A DNA stretch of 8,281 nt, taken from Trichloromonas sp034002365 (lineage in GTDB: Bacteria; Desulfobacterota; Desulfuromonadia; Desulfuromonadales; Trichloromonadaceae). This document shows positions 1 through 6,487 of this stretch, in pieces. Both the position numbers and the translations under genes were made by a program. The stretch's first letter is position 1; every line of letters starts with the position of its first letter. The notes beneath the pieces were generated by a model that was given only the letters and a program-made list of their open reading frames with translations, was not told where the DNA came from and made no database searches. The stretch covers positions 1 through 8,281 of the forward strand of contig JAVFAR010000115.1 of assembly GCA_034002365.1 (NCBI GenBank), given 5' to 3'.

Positions 1-176
1 CCGTCGAGGCGGCGCTGAAGAATCCGGCCTTTCTGGCGAAAAGTTTCGGGCGGGCGTTTTACCGGGAACTGCGCAAGGCGGGCTTCAGCAACAACCACAT
101 CATCAACGCCGCCACCGAGGTCATCGCTCAGCTCAGCGAACGGGTGGAGAAGCATCGGGCACGAGAGGAAGGCTGA
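1..176 (+). CDS. C-terminal end of an unidentified protein (5' truncated)
   Basis: An open frame enters from the left edge (first full codon at 3) and ends at TGA 174-176, giving the last 57 residues of a protein. The tail is mostly helical and charged. It contains FYRELRKAGF, then NNHIINAATEVIAQL, and a basic/acidic end (ERVEKHRAREEG). Codon use is GC-rich, like the neighbouring genes, and the composition looks like a real protein rather than a chance frame. I do not recognise the family and assign no function. It converges on the MreB-like gene, with 38 bp between the two stop codons. Its last two codons, GGC TGA, lie inside the first unit of a heptamer repeat, so the repeat may have set the present C-terminus. 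No terminator hairpin is visible between the two genes. Confidence 0.55.
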   Translation, partial: VEAALKNPAFLAKSFGRAFYRELRKAGFSNNHIINAATEVIAQLSERVEKHRAREEG

Positions 177-212
177 AGGCTGAAGACTGAAGGGAGTTGG
201 GAGTTGGGAGTT
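171..212. repeat. Six phased heptamers of two kinds between convergent genes
   Basis: The 42 bp read as exact 7-bp steps: GGCTGAA, GGCTGAA, GACTGAA, then GGGAGTT three times. Two unrelated heptamers are therefore joined in the same phase. The block starts inside the last codons of the plus-strand gene and ends two bases before the stop codon of the minus-strand MreB-like gene. This looks like the short tandemly repeated repetitive class of bacterial intergenic DNA, probably made by slippage. No function can be read from it. Confidence 0.85.
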
Positions 213-214
213 GC

Positions 215-1246
215 TCAGTCGTGTTTTTCCAGGCGGCGGAGGACGCCGAGATAATCGAGCACCCGGGCCGAGCCGAGGACGCCGCCGGTGAGGGGTTGGG
301 GGACGCGGGATACCGGCAGGTGGATGACCTGGGCGAGGCGCTCGGCGAATCCCGAAAGGAGCGAGCCGCCTCCGGCGAGAAGGACGCTGCGGTCGAGATG
401 GTCGACGGTGGCATCGCCGGGGATTTTTTCGATGGCGGCGGCGATGGCGGCGAGCAGTTCGTCGAGGGGAGCGCGCAAAGCGGCGTTGATTTCCCCGGCG
501 TCGACGACAATTTCTTTCTCCCTGCCGTTGCGCGTATCCCGGCCGAGAATGCGCAGGCTTCGGCAGCGGGCGGTTCCCCCGCAACTCCCCAGGGCGATCT
601 TTACCGCTTCGGCGGTCGGCTCCGCGAGGCGCAGCTCGCGCGTGTTTTCCAGGTGGCCGCGGATGGCCTGATCCAGGGCCGTGCCGCCGATGTGTAACGT
701 GTGCCGGTGCTGGATGGCGCCGGCGGCGATCAGTACGACTTCGGTCAGGTCGGCGCCGATATCGACCAGCAGCTGCCCCGCCGGTTCGTCGATGGGCAGA
801 TCGGCGCCGATGGCGGCGGCCAGCGGCGCATCGATGAAGTAGACTTCCTGAATCCCCGCCTGGTGGAAAAGCTCTTTGACCCGTTTCCGGTCCGTCGCCG
901 TGGCCTGGACGGGAATACCGAGCACCGCCCGCCGGTGACGACCCGGCAGAAAACGCGGCAACGCGGCGAAGAAGGCCGCGAGCATCGAAGATGTCGCCCG
1001 CCGGTCGTTTACCACCCCACCCCGTATTGGGGCGGTGACGCGCGCGCCTTGGGGTTCCCGGCCCCAAAGGGCCTTGGCCTTTCCCCCCACAGCCAGAGCT
1101 TCTCCCGGCTCTTTCAGGGCAATCAGCGACGGCTCCGAGACCACCAGCCCCCGACCTTTGCGCCAGATGCGGGTATTGGCGCTGCCGAGATCCACAGCGA
1201 GGTCGTCGGCGAAGTGATCGAGGAGCGGGTCGAGAAAAAGGGACAT
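215..1246 (-). CDS. MreB/Mrl-family actin-like protein with a degenerate nucleotide site
   Basis: This 343-residue protein matches MreB, the bacterial actin that polymerises under the inner membrane and guides cell-wall synthesis, in length and overall layout. Visible motifs are phosphate-1 VDLGSANT (18-25), the region before connect-1 (IDAPLAAAIG, 138-147), phosphate-2 (VDIGADLTEV, 161-170) and the adenosine motif LLAGGGSLLSGF (289-300). The first ~15 residues (MSLFLDPLLDHFADD) could form the membrane-binding amphipathic helix of Gram-negative MreB. Two sites differ from canonical MreB. The IEEP segment carrying the catalytic Glu is IDAP here, and the GGGTTE phosphate-2 loop is GADLTE. The fold is therefore convincing, but ATP hydrolysis may be weak or lost. 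I chose ATG 1244-1246 because it puts DLAVDLGSANT where MreB proteins have it. The longer TTG frame from 1312 would begin upstream of the likely promoter. No clear Shine-Dalgarno is visible at either start. No mreC or mreD is adjacent, so this is probably a stand-alone paralogue rather than the main mreB. Confidence 0.85.
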   Translation of the reverse strand: MSLFLDPLLDHFADDLAVDLGSANTRIWRKGRGLVVSEPSLIALKEPGEALAVGGKAKALWGREPQGARVTAPIRGGVVNDRRATSSMLAAFFAALPRFLPGRHRRAVLGIPVQATATDRKRVKELFHQAGIQEVYFIDAPLAAAIGADLPIDEPAGQLLVDIGADLTEVVLIAAGAIQHRHTLHIGGTALDQAIRGHLENTRELRLAEPTAEAVKIALGSCGGTARCRSLRILGRDTRNGREKEIVVDAGEINAALRAPLDELLAAIAAAIEKIPGDATVDHLDRSVLLAGGGSLLSGFAERLAQVIHLPVSRVPQPLTGGVLGSARVLDYLGVLRRLEKHD

Positions 1247-1292
1247 GGCGCGGTACTCGGCATGGAAAAGCGGGTGAAGGTCGGACGCCGGA

Positions 1293-1321
1293 AGTCTAGC
1301 ATCGTCAAACAAAATTTTGAA
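1293..1321 (-). promoter_or_regulatory. Candidate sigma-70-type promoter for the MreB-like gene
   Basis: On the minus strand, TTCAAA (1316-1321) and TAGACT (1293-1298) are separated by 17 bp, each matching four of six consensus bases. A transcript would start around 1286 and leave a leader of about 40 nt before ATG 1246. This fits that ATG and argues against the TTG at 1312. The match is only moderate. Confidence 0.35.
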
Positions 1322-1339
1322 GGGGAATGGGGATCGCTC

Positions 1340-1367
1340 TTGCCTAATGGGGCAAAGTCTGTATGAT
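1340..1367 (+). promoter_or_regulatory. Candidate sigma-70-type promoter for rnk
   Basis: TTGCCT (1340-1345) and TATGAT (1362-1367) are separated by 16 bp in the divergent intergenic region. The -10 box matches five of six consensus bases. A transcript would begin near 1374, about 50 nt before the rnk ATG. Part of a weaker GG-N10-GC arrangement overlaps it (see rejected items). Confidence 0.45.
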
Positions 1368-1423
1368 GCCGGGTTTTATCCGGTGCAGGGGAAACCCCCG
1401 GGCCGCGAAAGGAGATAGACATC

Positions 1424-1849
1424 ATGGCCAAGGCCAAAAAGGAAAAACCGATCTATATTACCGAATTCGATCTCGAACGCCTGGAGCGACTGCTCGAACA
1501 GACCGGGCGCGGCGCCCGCACCGCCAAACATCTGGAGGCGCTGGAGGACGAACTGAGCCGGGCCGAGGTGGTCGAGTCCAAGGATATTCCCGCCAACGTC
1601 ATCACCATGAATTCGCGGGTGTTGCTCAAGGATCTGGACAGCGGCGGCGAGACGGAATACACCCTTTGCTTCCCCGCCGAGGCCAATCCCGCCGAACGGC
1701 GGGTCTCCATCCTCGCCCCGGTCGGCACCGCCCTGATCGGCTACCGCACCGGCGACACCATCACCTGGCAAGTCCCCGGCGGCGCCCGGCGGTTCAAGGT
1801 CGGCAAGGTGCTCTATCAGCCCGAGGCGGCGGGGGATTTCCACCGGTAA
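1424..1849 (+). CDS. rnk: Rnk, regulator of nucleoside diphosphate kinase (GreA/GreB family)
   Basis: This 141-residue protein is close in length to E. coli Rnk (about 136). Rnk resembles GreA/GreB, with a short N-terminal coiled coil and a C-terminal FKBP-like domain. It binds RNA polymerase, competes with Gre factors, and was named for its effect on nucleoside diphosphate kinase levels. The N-terminal helical part here is residues ~12-48 (FDLERLERLLEQ, then LEALEDELSRAEVV). The family hallmark VITMNSRVLLKDL follows at ~59-71, then SILAPVGTALIGYRTGD (~94-110), WQVPGG and the typical ending LYQPEAAGDFHR. The helical arm is shorter than a Gre coiled coil, and I see no acidic Gre-type tip, which favours Rnk over GreA/GreB. 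Start choice is secure: AAAGGAG (1408-1414) lies 9 nt before the ATG. The gene is monocistronic, diverging from the MreB-like gene and followed by a terminator at 1971-2003. Confidence 0.94.
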   Translation: MAKAKKEKPIYITEFDLERLERLLEQTGRGARTAKHLEALEDELSRAEVVESKDIPANVITMNSRVLLKDLDSGGETEYTLCFPAEANPAERRVSILAPVGTALIGYRTGDTITWQVPGGARRFKVGKVLYQPEAAGDFHR

Positions 1850-1876
1850 AAGGCCGATTAAAAACGCATCAAGACT

Positions 1877-1945
1877 ACAGGGATGAAGGGGATGAAAGGG
1901 ATAAAGGCCAAAAGCCTTATCCTTTTTCATCCCTTTCATCCCTGT
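1877..1945. repeat. Long imperfect hairpin made of 9-bp repeats
   Basis: Two 32-nt arms (1877-1908 and 1914-1945) pair around a 5-nt loop (CAAAA). Read as RNA on the plus strand, 29 positions pair, three of them as G-U, with one 3-nt internal mismatch. The left arm holds three tandem 9-mers, GGGATGAAG, GGGATGAAA and GGGATAAAG (1880-1906), and the right arm is their approximate complement. It lies downstream of rnk and before its terminator. It could be a transcript-stabilising stem or a small REP- or MITE-like element. No open frame or target duplication is evident. Confidence 0.8.
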
Positions 1946-1970
1946 TAAATAAATGGGTTAGGGCTTATCG

Positions 1971-2003
1971 GATGCGGTGACGAAAGGAACCGCATCTTTT
2001 TTT
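1971..2003 (+). terminator. Rho-independent terminator downstream of rnk
   Basis: A perfect 8-bp stem (GATGCGGT 1971-1978 with ACCGCATC 1989-1996) with a 10-nt loop is followed by seven T residues (1997-2003). The T-run lies only on the plus-strand side, so it serves rnk, about 120 nt downstream of its stop. It also separates rnk from the oppositely oriented transporter remnant. Confidence 0.88.
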
Positions 2004-2031
2004 ATCTGGCGGAATCGCGATGGGGGGGCGT

Positions 2032-2850
2032 TCAATGCGGCTCCGCCGGTTTCGGCAGCAGGCCGGTCAGCAGCGCGGCCAGGGCGGTGGAGGCGGCGGA
2101 GAGGAGGTAGGCCGGGGCGAAGCCGCCGAGGGACTGGCCGAGCATCCCGGCGCCGGAAGGCCCCAGGGGCTGGCCGATGGCGAAGCAGAAGGTCAGCAGG
2201 GAAAAGGCCGCCGCCCGCGACAGACCGAGGTAATCCCCCACCGCCGCCGCCAAAATGGTCGGAATGGCGAACATCCCCAGCCCGTACAGCACCACCGAGA
2301 CGAACATCGCCCAGGGGCCGAAGCCCGATCCGGCCAGGCCGTAGGCCGCCGTTTGCAGGATGAAGACCGCCATCAGCCCCCATTTGCGGCCGATACGGTC
2401 GGAGAGGGCGCCGAAGCCCACCCCGGAAAAGATCGAGAAAAATCCCACCCACGACCAGAACATCCCCGCCGTCCCTTCGCCGAAAGCGTATTCCTCCACC
2501 AGTGTCGTGACGATGAAGGTGCCGTAGATCAGGCAGGTGGCGCCGAAGATCGCGTAAAGCAGTCCGAGCAGGGCCAGCACCCGCCCCGCTCCCGGCGCCT
2601 CGCGGGGGATCAGCACCGCCTCCCGCGGTGCCTGCATGCGGCCGGCCGGCTCCAGGCCGAGATCGGCGCGCATGGGCGGAGCAGCATGCCGAAGGAAAAG
2701 CGCGCCAGCCCGAAACAGCAAAAGAGCGTCAGCGCGCCGCACAGGGCGATGACCCAGGCGTAGTGGAAGGGAAGGGGGCGAATTCCGCGCTTTGGATGAA
2801 AAGGACTGATCGGAGGCTGAAAATACCACCCCGGAGCGGAATTTGGCCAT
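2032..2850 (-). pseudogene. Decayed major facilitator superfamily transporter (frameshift plus internal deletion)
   Basis: The six C-terminal membrane segments of an MFS permease are clear in one frame (about 2580 down to the TGA at 2032-2034). They include YGTFIVTTLVEEYAF, the loop GALSDRIGRK after the second of these segments, and IPTILAAAVGDYLG. TM1 is in a different frame at about 2774-2679 (HYAWVIALCGALTLF, then GLARFSFGMLL), a beginning typical of MFS proteins of the YbfB/OFA-like kind. After MLL the text continues as PPMRADLGLEPAGRM in the C-terminal frame, so one base, probably a C, has been lost near 2679. From about 2637 to 2580 the protein then jumps directly to the linker before TM7. 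TM2-TM6, roughly 130-150 residues by family comparison, are absent. The TM1 frame has no start codon between the pil terminator and HYAWV. An ATG at 2848-2850 is in the other frame. A working transporter is very unlikely, and the substrate is unknown. Recognisable homology begins near 2774, so the upper boundary is approximate. Confidence 0.8.
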
Positions 2851-2852
2851 CG

Positions 2853-2881
2853 AAAAAAAGGCGGCCGCAAGGGCCGCCTTT
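2853..2881 (-). terminator. Rho-independent terminator of the pilVWXY1 operon
   Basis: On the minus strand, 21 nt after the pilY1 stop, AAAGGCGGCC (2881-2872) and GGCCGCCTTT (2866-2857) form a perfect 10-bp stem around a 5-nt loop. The T-run continues to 2853, with seven T residues in all, three of them within the stem. The stem is GC-rich and well placed, so it should end operon transcription before the transporter remnant. Confidence 0.92.
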
Positions 2882-2902
2882 GAATCATTGATGTGAAGTT
2901 GG

Positions 2903-5900
2903 TTAGCGAAGTTGCCGCCAGAAGTATTGTTTAAAGCGGACATCAGGGTTAGCCGTGTCTTCCGAGATAACGCCACCTTCGACACCCACCATGATTTTAG
3001 TTGCGTTTTTAGTGCGCACGAGCACTGGTTCTGAGGGGATGGAGGTCCCGATATCCTTGGACCTAGCCCGCACCCCATCTATTAGAAACACTCCACCACC
3101 GTTGATGTAGTCGATGGCGTAAAGTCGGGCCACGCCACGATCCTGGTCGCTGCTGCAGGGATCGGTGAGGCTATCGGTGTCGGTTCCGGGGGTGTAGGTC
3201 GTGAAATAAAGCACCTTGTTATGAAGAATTGGCGTGGAGACGATTTTCTCCCCAGGGCTGGTCAAACGGATGAACCAGCCCCTTTTTTCGGTCAAGGAAG
3301 TTCGGATTTCCTCCTTCTCTTCTTCAGTGCCGAGTTGAATCTTGTTGTCCGTTACATCGACCAGATCGGCTGGGGTAAGAGTCTTGTACTGGACATCGGC
3401 TCCGAGGCCGATATTGACCCAGGTGCTGGGAATGGCGTATATCGCATTCGTAAAACCGATGCCGGTCGGGTTTTCCCGATCTCCGGTGCCGATGTAGAGC
3501 ATTTCGCCGAAGGCCGTACCGCCAACTTGCGGCTCGTACATGAACTTTTGGCCGAGGTTGATGGTTTGGCCGTCGACCGTAAGGGTCGCGGGCAGATCGA
3601 AGAGCCGATGTTTTTCCCAGGCGCCTGTTTGCCCCTTGTCGCGCAGGGCGAGAATATTTCCCCCCAGATCGCCGGCATAGATCAGGTCGACATGGCCGTC
3701 ATTGTCCCGGTCGATGGGGCTGGCATCGAGGATGCTGTGGGTCATGGCCGGCCAGAGCGCCCCATTGACGTTCAGGCCGGTGACTTCGCCGGTGTCGGGG
3801 TCGATGGCGTAAATGGCGCGACCGGCCGTATCCGTCGCGGCGGGGGATTCCGTATTGTCCTGATTCGTGGCGTCGTAGCCGCCGGTGAGCAGCAGCAGGT
3901 CTTGGGACTCATCGCCGACCTTCAGTTTTATCTCCCTTGGACGCGTCCAGGACTGCCCCAGTGTGGCCCCGGTCGCGGCGAATTCCATTTCGCCGTCTTT
4001 ATCCCAGTCCAACTGTTCCAAGTGCGCTTCGTTAATGGCATATTTGTAAACGGGTTGCAGGGGGTTGGTGACGTCGAGGGCATGATAGTACGGCCCGCCC
4101 CGGCGTTCGCCGAAAAAGAGCAGGGTGCTGTTTTCGCGTTCAATGATGGAAATGGGGCCGTCGATGAAATGATCGTGAACGTCGTCGAGCAACTTCTGAA
4201 GGCGGGGAAGTTGGTCGGGCGGGATGAAGGCCCAGAGTTCGTTGCCGGTGTCGCCGTCGAAGGCGTGCAGCATGCCGTCATTGGCGCCGACATAGATGTA
4301 CGATTTGCTGCCGTCATCAATGCCGTCCGCGTTGGAATCGAAGGGAATTTTTTGCACGGTCGGCTCGGAATGGACGATGTCGCCCAGCGGCCAGTCCCGG
4401 TCTTCGGCCCGAACCGAGGTGATGGTATCGGCACGCAGGGCTGCGTTGACATCGAGCAGACCCTCGGTAATGAGGGTATTGTCTACGATGAAGCGGTTGG
4501 CGGCGTGGGTCAGATTGGTGGTGTTACCGCTGATGAAGGTATAGATGTTGCGGTTGTCGTTGGCGACCAGTTTCGCTCCGGCGCCGCCTTGGTCGACGTT
4601 GTAGCCGTCAGGCGAAGTTGACCACAGGGATTGGGCCGTCTCTTTGAACGTGCCGTCGGCGTCGGTCGCGGGTTTATCGTTGGCGTCGAGAATCTCCCCG
4701 GTGGTCGAGAGCTTGTAAGCTTTGAGGTTTCCTTGCCAGCGGCCGCTCTGTTTGGGTTTGAAGAGGCCGAGATAAATGCGGTCGCCTTTGAATATGCTGA
4801 ATTTGTCCTCTGCCGGCACAGCGGGTGCGTTAAACGAGGTATTTGTTTCAAGAATACTGTCGAGGATGCTTTCGAAGGCCTCTTGCAGAGCCGATGAATC
4901 TTGAGCCGTATAATATTGCCCCCCGCCGCGGAAGGCGGTGCTTTCGAGCAGGGTCTGCTCGGACTTGAAGCCGATGGTATAGGTTGCTACCGTCTGTTTC
5001 TCGAACTTTTCGTCGCCGGCGCCCATGGCCGGCAAGAGGTCGGTGTTACGCAGGTAGTAGGCGATATCGTCCAGCAGGGACCCCGCGACCCCGCCATCCA
5101 CTAGAACCGGGCTGGAAGAGTCGAGGTATTTCTGGTTGACCATGGCGGCATCCATCGTCGGTTCGCCGTCGGTCATGAGAATGACGTAGTTTTTCTGACA
5201 CCGATGTTCGATGGGACTGGTATAGCTGACGCCGGTATTGAACTTGCTTGACTTGCCGGCGAAATAGAGACCGGCCTCGGCCAGGGTTTCAGCCAGGGGT
5301 GTGTAGAGATTGGTGGTGATGCCGTTGACGGCGTTGACCAGGGTGGCTTCGTCCGTGCCGATGGGTTGCACCAGACTACCGCCTTGGTCGCGGTTGAAGA
5401 TCATCATGCCGAAATCGATATTGTCCGTGGCAGTGACCAAGTCGACGACCGCCTCCTTGGCCACCTCCAGGCGGGTGCGCAGGTAGTTGAGATAATTGCC
5501 CATGTACAGGGTCTCGGTAATATGGGGGTCGTTACTGCAAATGACGTTACCGCTGTTTCCAGGTTTCTTGACCTTGGCGTCGACAAGAACCCCGTTTGCC
5601 GCCAGATCGGTGGCGACATCCCGGACGGCGGTGCAGGTTACATGGGACAGGCTGCTGGTGTATTGGTCGTAGGCCACCATGTAACTGATATCTTCATCCT
5701 GAACATACACCGCGCCCTTGGTGTAGGGTCCGGAATACGTCGCGTTCGGATTGTAAGGGTAGGGGGGGACGATGTCCCGGGAATCCATCGATTTCGAGTT
5801 GTCGAAGATCACCAGGACGTTCGGCTTAACCAGAACCGAGCCGGTACCGAAAATATCGAGATCCTCGGCCTGCACAGCCTTAGCGGCGGGCAGAGATAAA

Positions 5901-5932
5901 AGCAGCAGCAGAAGGGAGGCGATCCTTTTCAT
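2903..5932 (-). CDS. pilY1: PilY1, type IV pilus tip adhesin and assembly factor
   Basis: PilY1/PilC proteins sit at the tip of type IV pili on a minor pilin complex. They promote pilus extension, adhesion and surface sensing, and calcium binding to the C-terminal propeller controls retraction. From ATG 5932 the protein has 1009 residues, a little shorter than the P. aeruginosa protein. A Sec signal peptide (MKRIASLLLLLLSLPAAKA) covers residues ~1-22. A von Willebrand A-like domain (~37-365) has the MIDAS DNSKS (44-48), a candidate metal-site Thr in YTPLAET (~210-216) and ILMTDGEP (~251-258). The C-terminal beta-propeller (~525-1009) opens with YIYVGANDGMLHAFDGDTG. Three calcium-type loops are visible: DSNADGIDD (532-540), DWDKDGEME (642-650) and DRDNDGHVD (741-749). 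The last best resembles the known PilY1 site. I chose ATG 5932 because GAGGA lies 8 nt upstream and the signal peptide begins there. The frame extends to a TTG at 5962, which I reject. It is the last gene of the operon. Confidence 0.95.
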   Translation of the reverse strand: MKRIASLLLLLLSLPAAKAVQAEDLDIFGTGSVLVKPNVLVIFDNSKSMDSRDIVPPYPYNPNATYSGPYTKGAVYVQDEDISYMVAYDQYTSSLSHVTCTAVRDVATDLAANGVLVDAKVKKPGNSGNVICSNDPHITETLYMGNYLNYLRTRLEVAKEAVVDLVTATDNIDFGMMIFNRDQGGSLVQPIGTDEATLVNAVNGITTNLYTPLAETLAEAGLYFAGKSSKFNTGVSYTSPIEHRCQKNYVILMTDGEPTMDAAMVNQKYLDSSSPVLVDGGVAGSLLDDIAYYLRNTDLLPAMGAGDEKFEKQTVATYTIGFKSEQTLLESTAFRGGGQYYTAQDSSALQEAFESILDSILETNTSFNAPAVPAEDKFSIFKGDRIYLGLFKPKQSGRWQGNLKAYKLSTTGEILDANDKPATDADGTFKETAQSLWSTSPDGYNVDQGGAGAKLVANDNRNIYTFISGNTTNLTHAANRFIVDNTLITEGLLDVNAALRADTITSVRAEDRDWPLGDIVHSEPTVQKIPFDSNADGIDDGSKSYIYVGANDGMLHAFDGDTGNELWAFIPPDQLPRLQKLLDDVHDHFIDGPISIIERENSTLLFFGERRGGPYYHALDVTNPLQPVYKYAINEAHLEQLDWDKDGEMEFAATGATLGQSWTRPREIKLKVGDESQDLLLLTGGYDATNQDNTESPAATDTAGRAIYAIDPDTGEVTGLNVNGALWPAMTHSILDASPIDRDNDGHVDLIYAGDLGGNILALRDKGQTGAWEKHRLFDLPATLTVDGQTINLGQKFMYEPQVGGTAFGEMLYIGTGDRENPTGIGFTNAIYAIPSTWVNIGLGADVQYKTLTPADLVDVTDNKIQLGTEEEKEEIRTSLTEKRGWFIRLTSPGEKIVSTPILHNKVLYFTTYTPGTDTDSLTDPCSSDQDRGVARLYAIDYINGGGVFLIDGVRARSKDIGTSIPSEPVLVRTKNATKIMVGVEGGVISEDTANPDVRFKQYFWRQLR

Positions 5933-5962
5933 AGAGACATTCCTCGTCTTTGGGTGTGACAA

Positions 5963-6487
5963 TTATTTGCTTATGACCCAAACGCCCGCCTGAATTTCCT
6001 TGCTTCCGTCCGGAGAAACCGCATTGACGCCAAAACGACGCTTGTAGGTTTCGCCGTAAACAATACTGTCTTCCTCGATGAATTCCGAATGTTTTTGATG
6101 AGGCAAGTTGTATTGTTCCGATGCGGACGGATCAAAGTTTTGAATTTGACGAATAGTAAGGGTGGCAAGCGGTTTGCCGTCTTTGTCTTCAATTTCACGC
6201 TGCAGGGTTTTTGTGGGATCAATGTCGTAAAGATTGCCTTGACGATAGAAGTTGACGACATCGTTGAGCCAGTAGCTTTGATCCGCATAGGCCACGGGGA
6301 AGGCGGCATCGGTGGAATAGAATTGCTCGAAGCCGGTTTTTTTTCGAGCCAGCCACTTGAATTCACCGGTGGTTCGCGTCAGGGCGAAACCCCATACAAG
6401 GCTGAGAAAAAAAACAACGGCGATGATATAGGGGAGGGCGGCACCCCGTTCGCCGATAATCATGAAGTGTTTTTTCAGCTCACTCAT
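5963..6487 (-). CDS. pilX: PilX-type minor pilin (tip-complex pseudopilin)
   Basis: This 174-residue prepilin-like protein has a short basic leader ending ERG (13-15), then a hydrophobic helix AALPYIIAVVFFLSLVWGFA (16-35). The expected PilD cleavage is after G15. The mature protein lacks Glu5 (Y is there) and has Pro at position 4. Loss of Glu5 is typical of the PilX/GspK group, which sits at the top of the pseudopilin complex and needs no salt bridge to a subunit above it. The rest is a soluble domain ending GVWVISK, with no cysteines. The start ATG overlaps the pilW stop as ATGA (6487-6484), suggesting translational coupling. It also has its own GGGGA 8 nt upstream, and pilY1 follows after 30 nt. 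The assignment rests on the N-terminus and on position between PilW and PilY1; sequence similarity in the rest is weak by eye. Confidence 0.82.
   Translation of the reverse strand: MSELKKHFMIIGERGAALPYIIAVVFFLSLVWGFALTRTTGEFKWLARKKTGFEQFYSTDAAFPVAYADQSYWLNDVVNFYRQGNLYDIDPTKTLQREIEDKDGKPLATLTIRQIQNFDPSASEQYNLPHQKHSEFIEEDSIVYGETYKRRFGVNAVSPDGSKEIQAGVWVISK

Noticed and set aside
1247..1312. Longer N-terminus of the MreB-like protein from TTG 1310-1312
   Set aside because: The extra 22 residues have no counterpart at the N-terminus of MreB proteins and would begin upstream of the predicted -10 box. ATG 1244-1246 fits the family.
1329..1344. A second GG-N10-GC pattern upstream of rnk, possible sigma-54 promoter
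   Set aside because: Only the GG, GC and TT are well matched. About five other consensus positions differ, and a better sigma-70-like pair overlaps it.
701..1366. Plus-strand open frame opposite the MreB-like gene
   Set aside because: It mirrors the codons of the MreB-like gene and shows no family motif. The minus-strand protein has clear actin motifs.
171..1945. Repeat blocks as a CRISPR array
   Set aside because: The repeats are 7-9 bp and directly adjacent, with no spacers of regular size and no cas genes.
2020..2763. Plus-strand open frame opposite the transporter remnant
   Set aside because: The translation is rich in Arg, Gly, Gln and Glu, as expected for the reverse of hydrophobic GC-rich codons. 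The minus strand encodes recognisable MFS membrane segments.
3221..4621. Long plus-strand open frame (466 codons) antisense to pilY1
   Set aside because: It lies fully inside the well-supported pilY1 gene. Its translation shows no domain, and long antisense frames are expected in GC-rich genes.
5933..5962. Longer PilY1 start at TTG 5960-5962
   Set aside because: The GAGGA site and the signal peptide both point to ATG 5930-5932. The longer form would put ten polar residues before the signal peptide.
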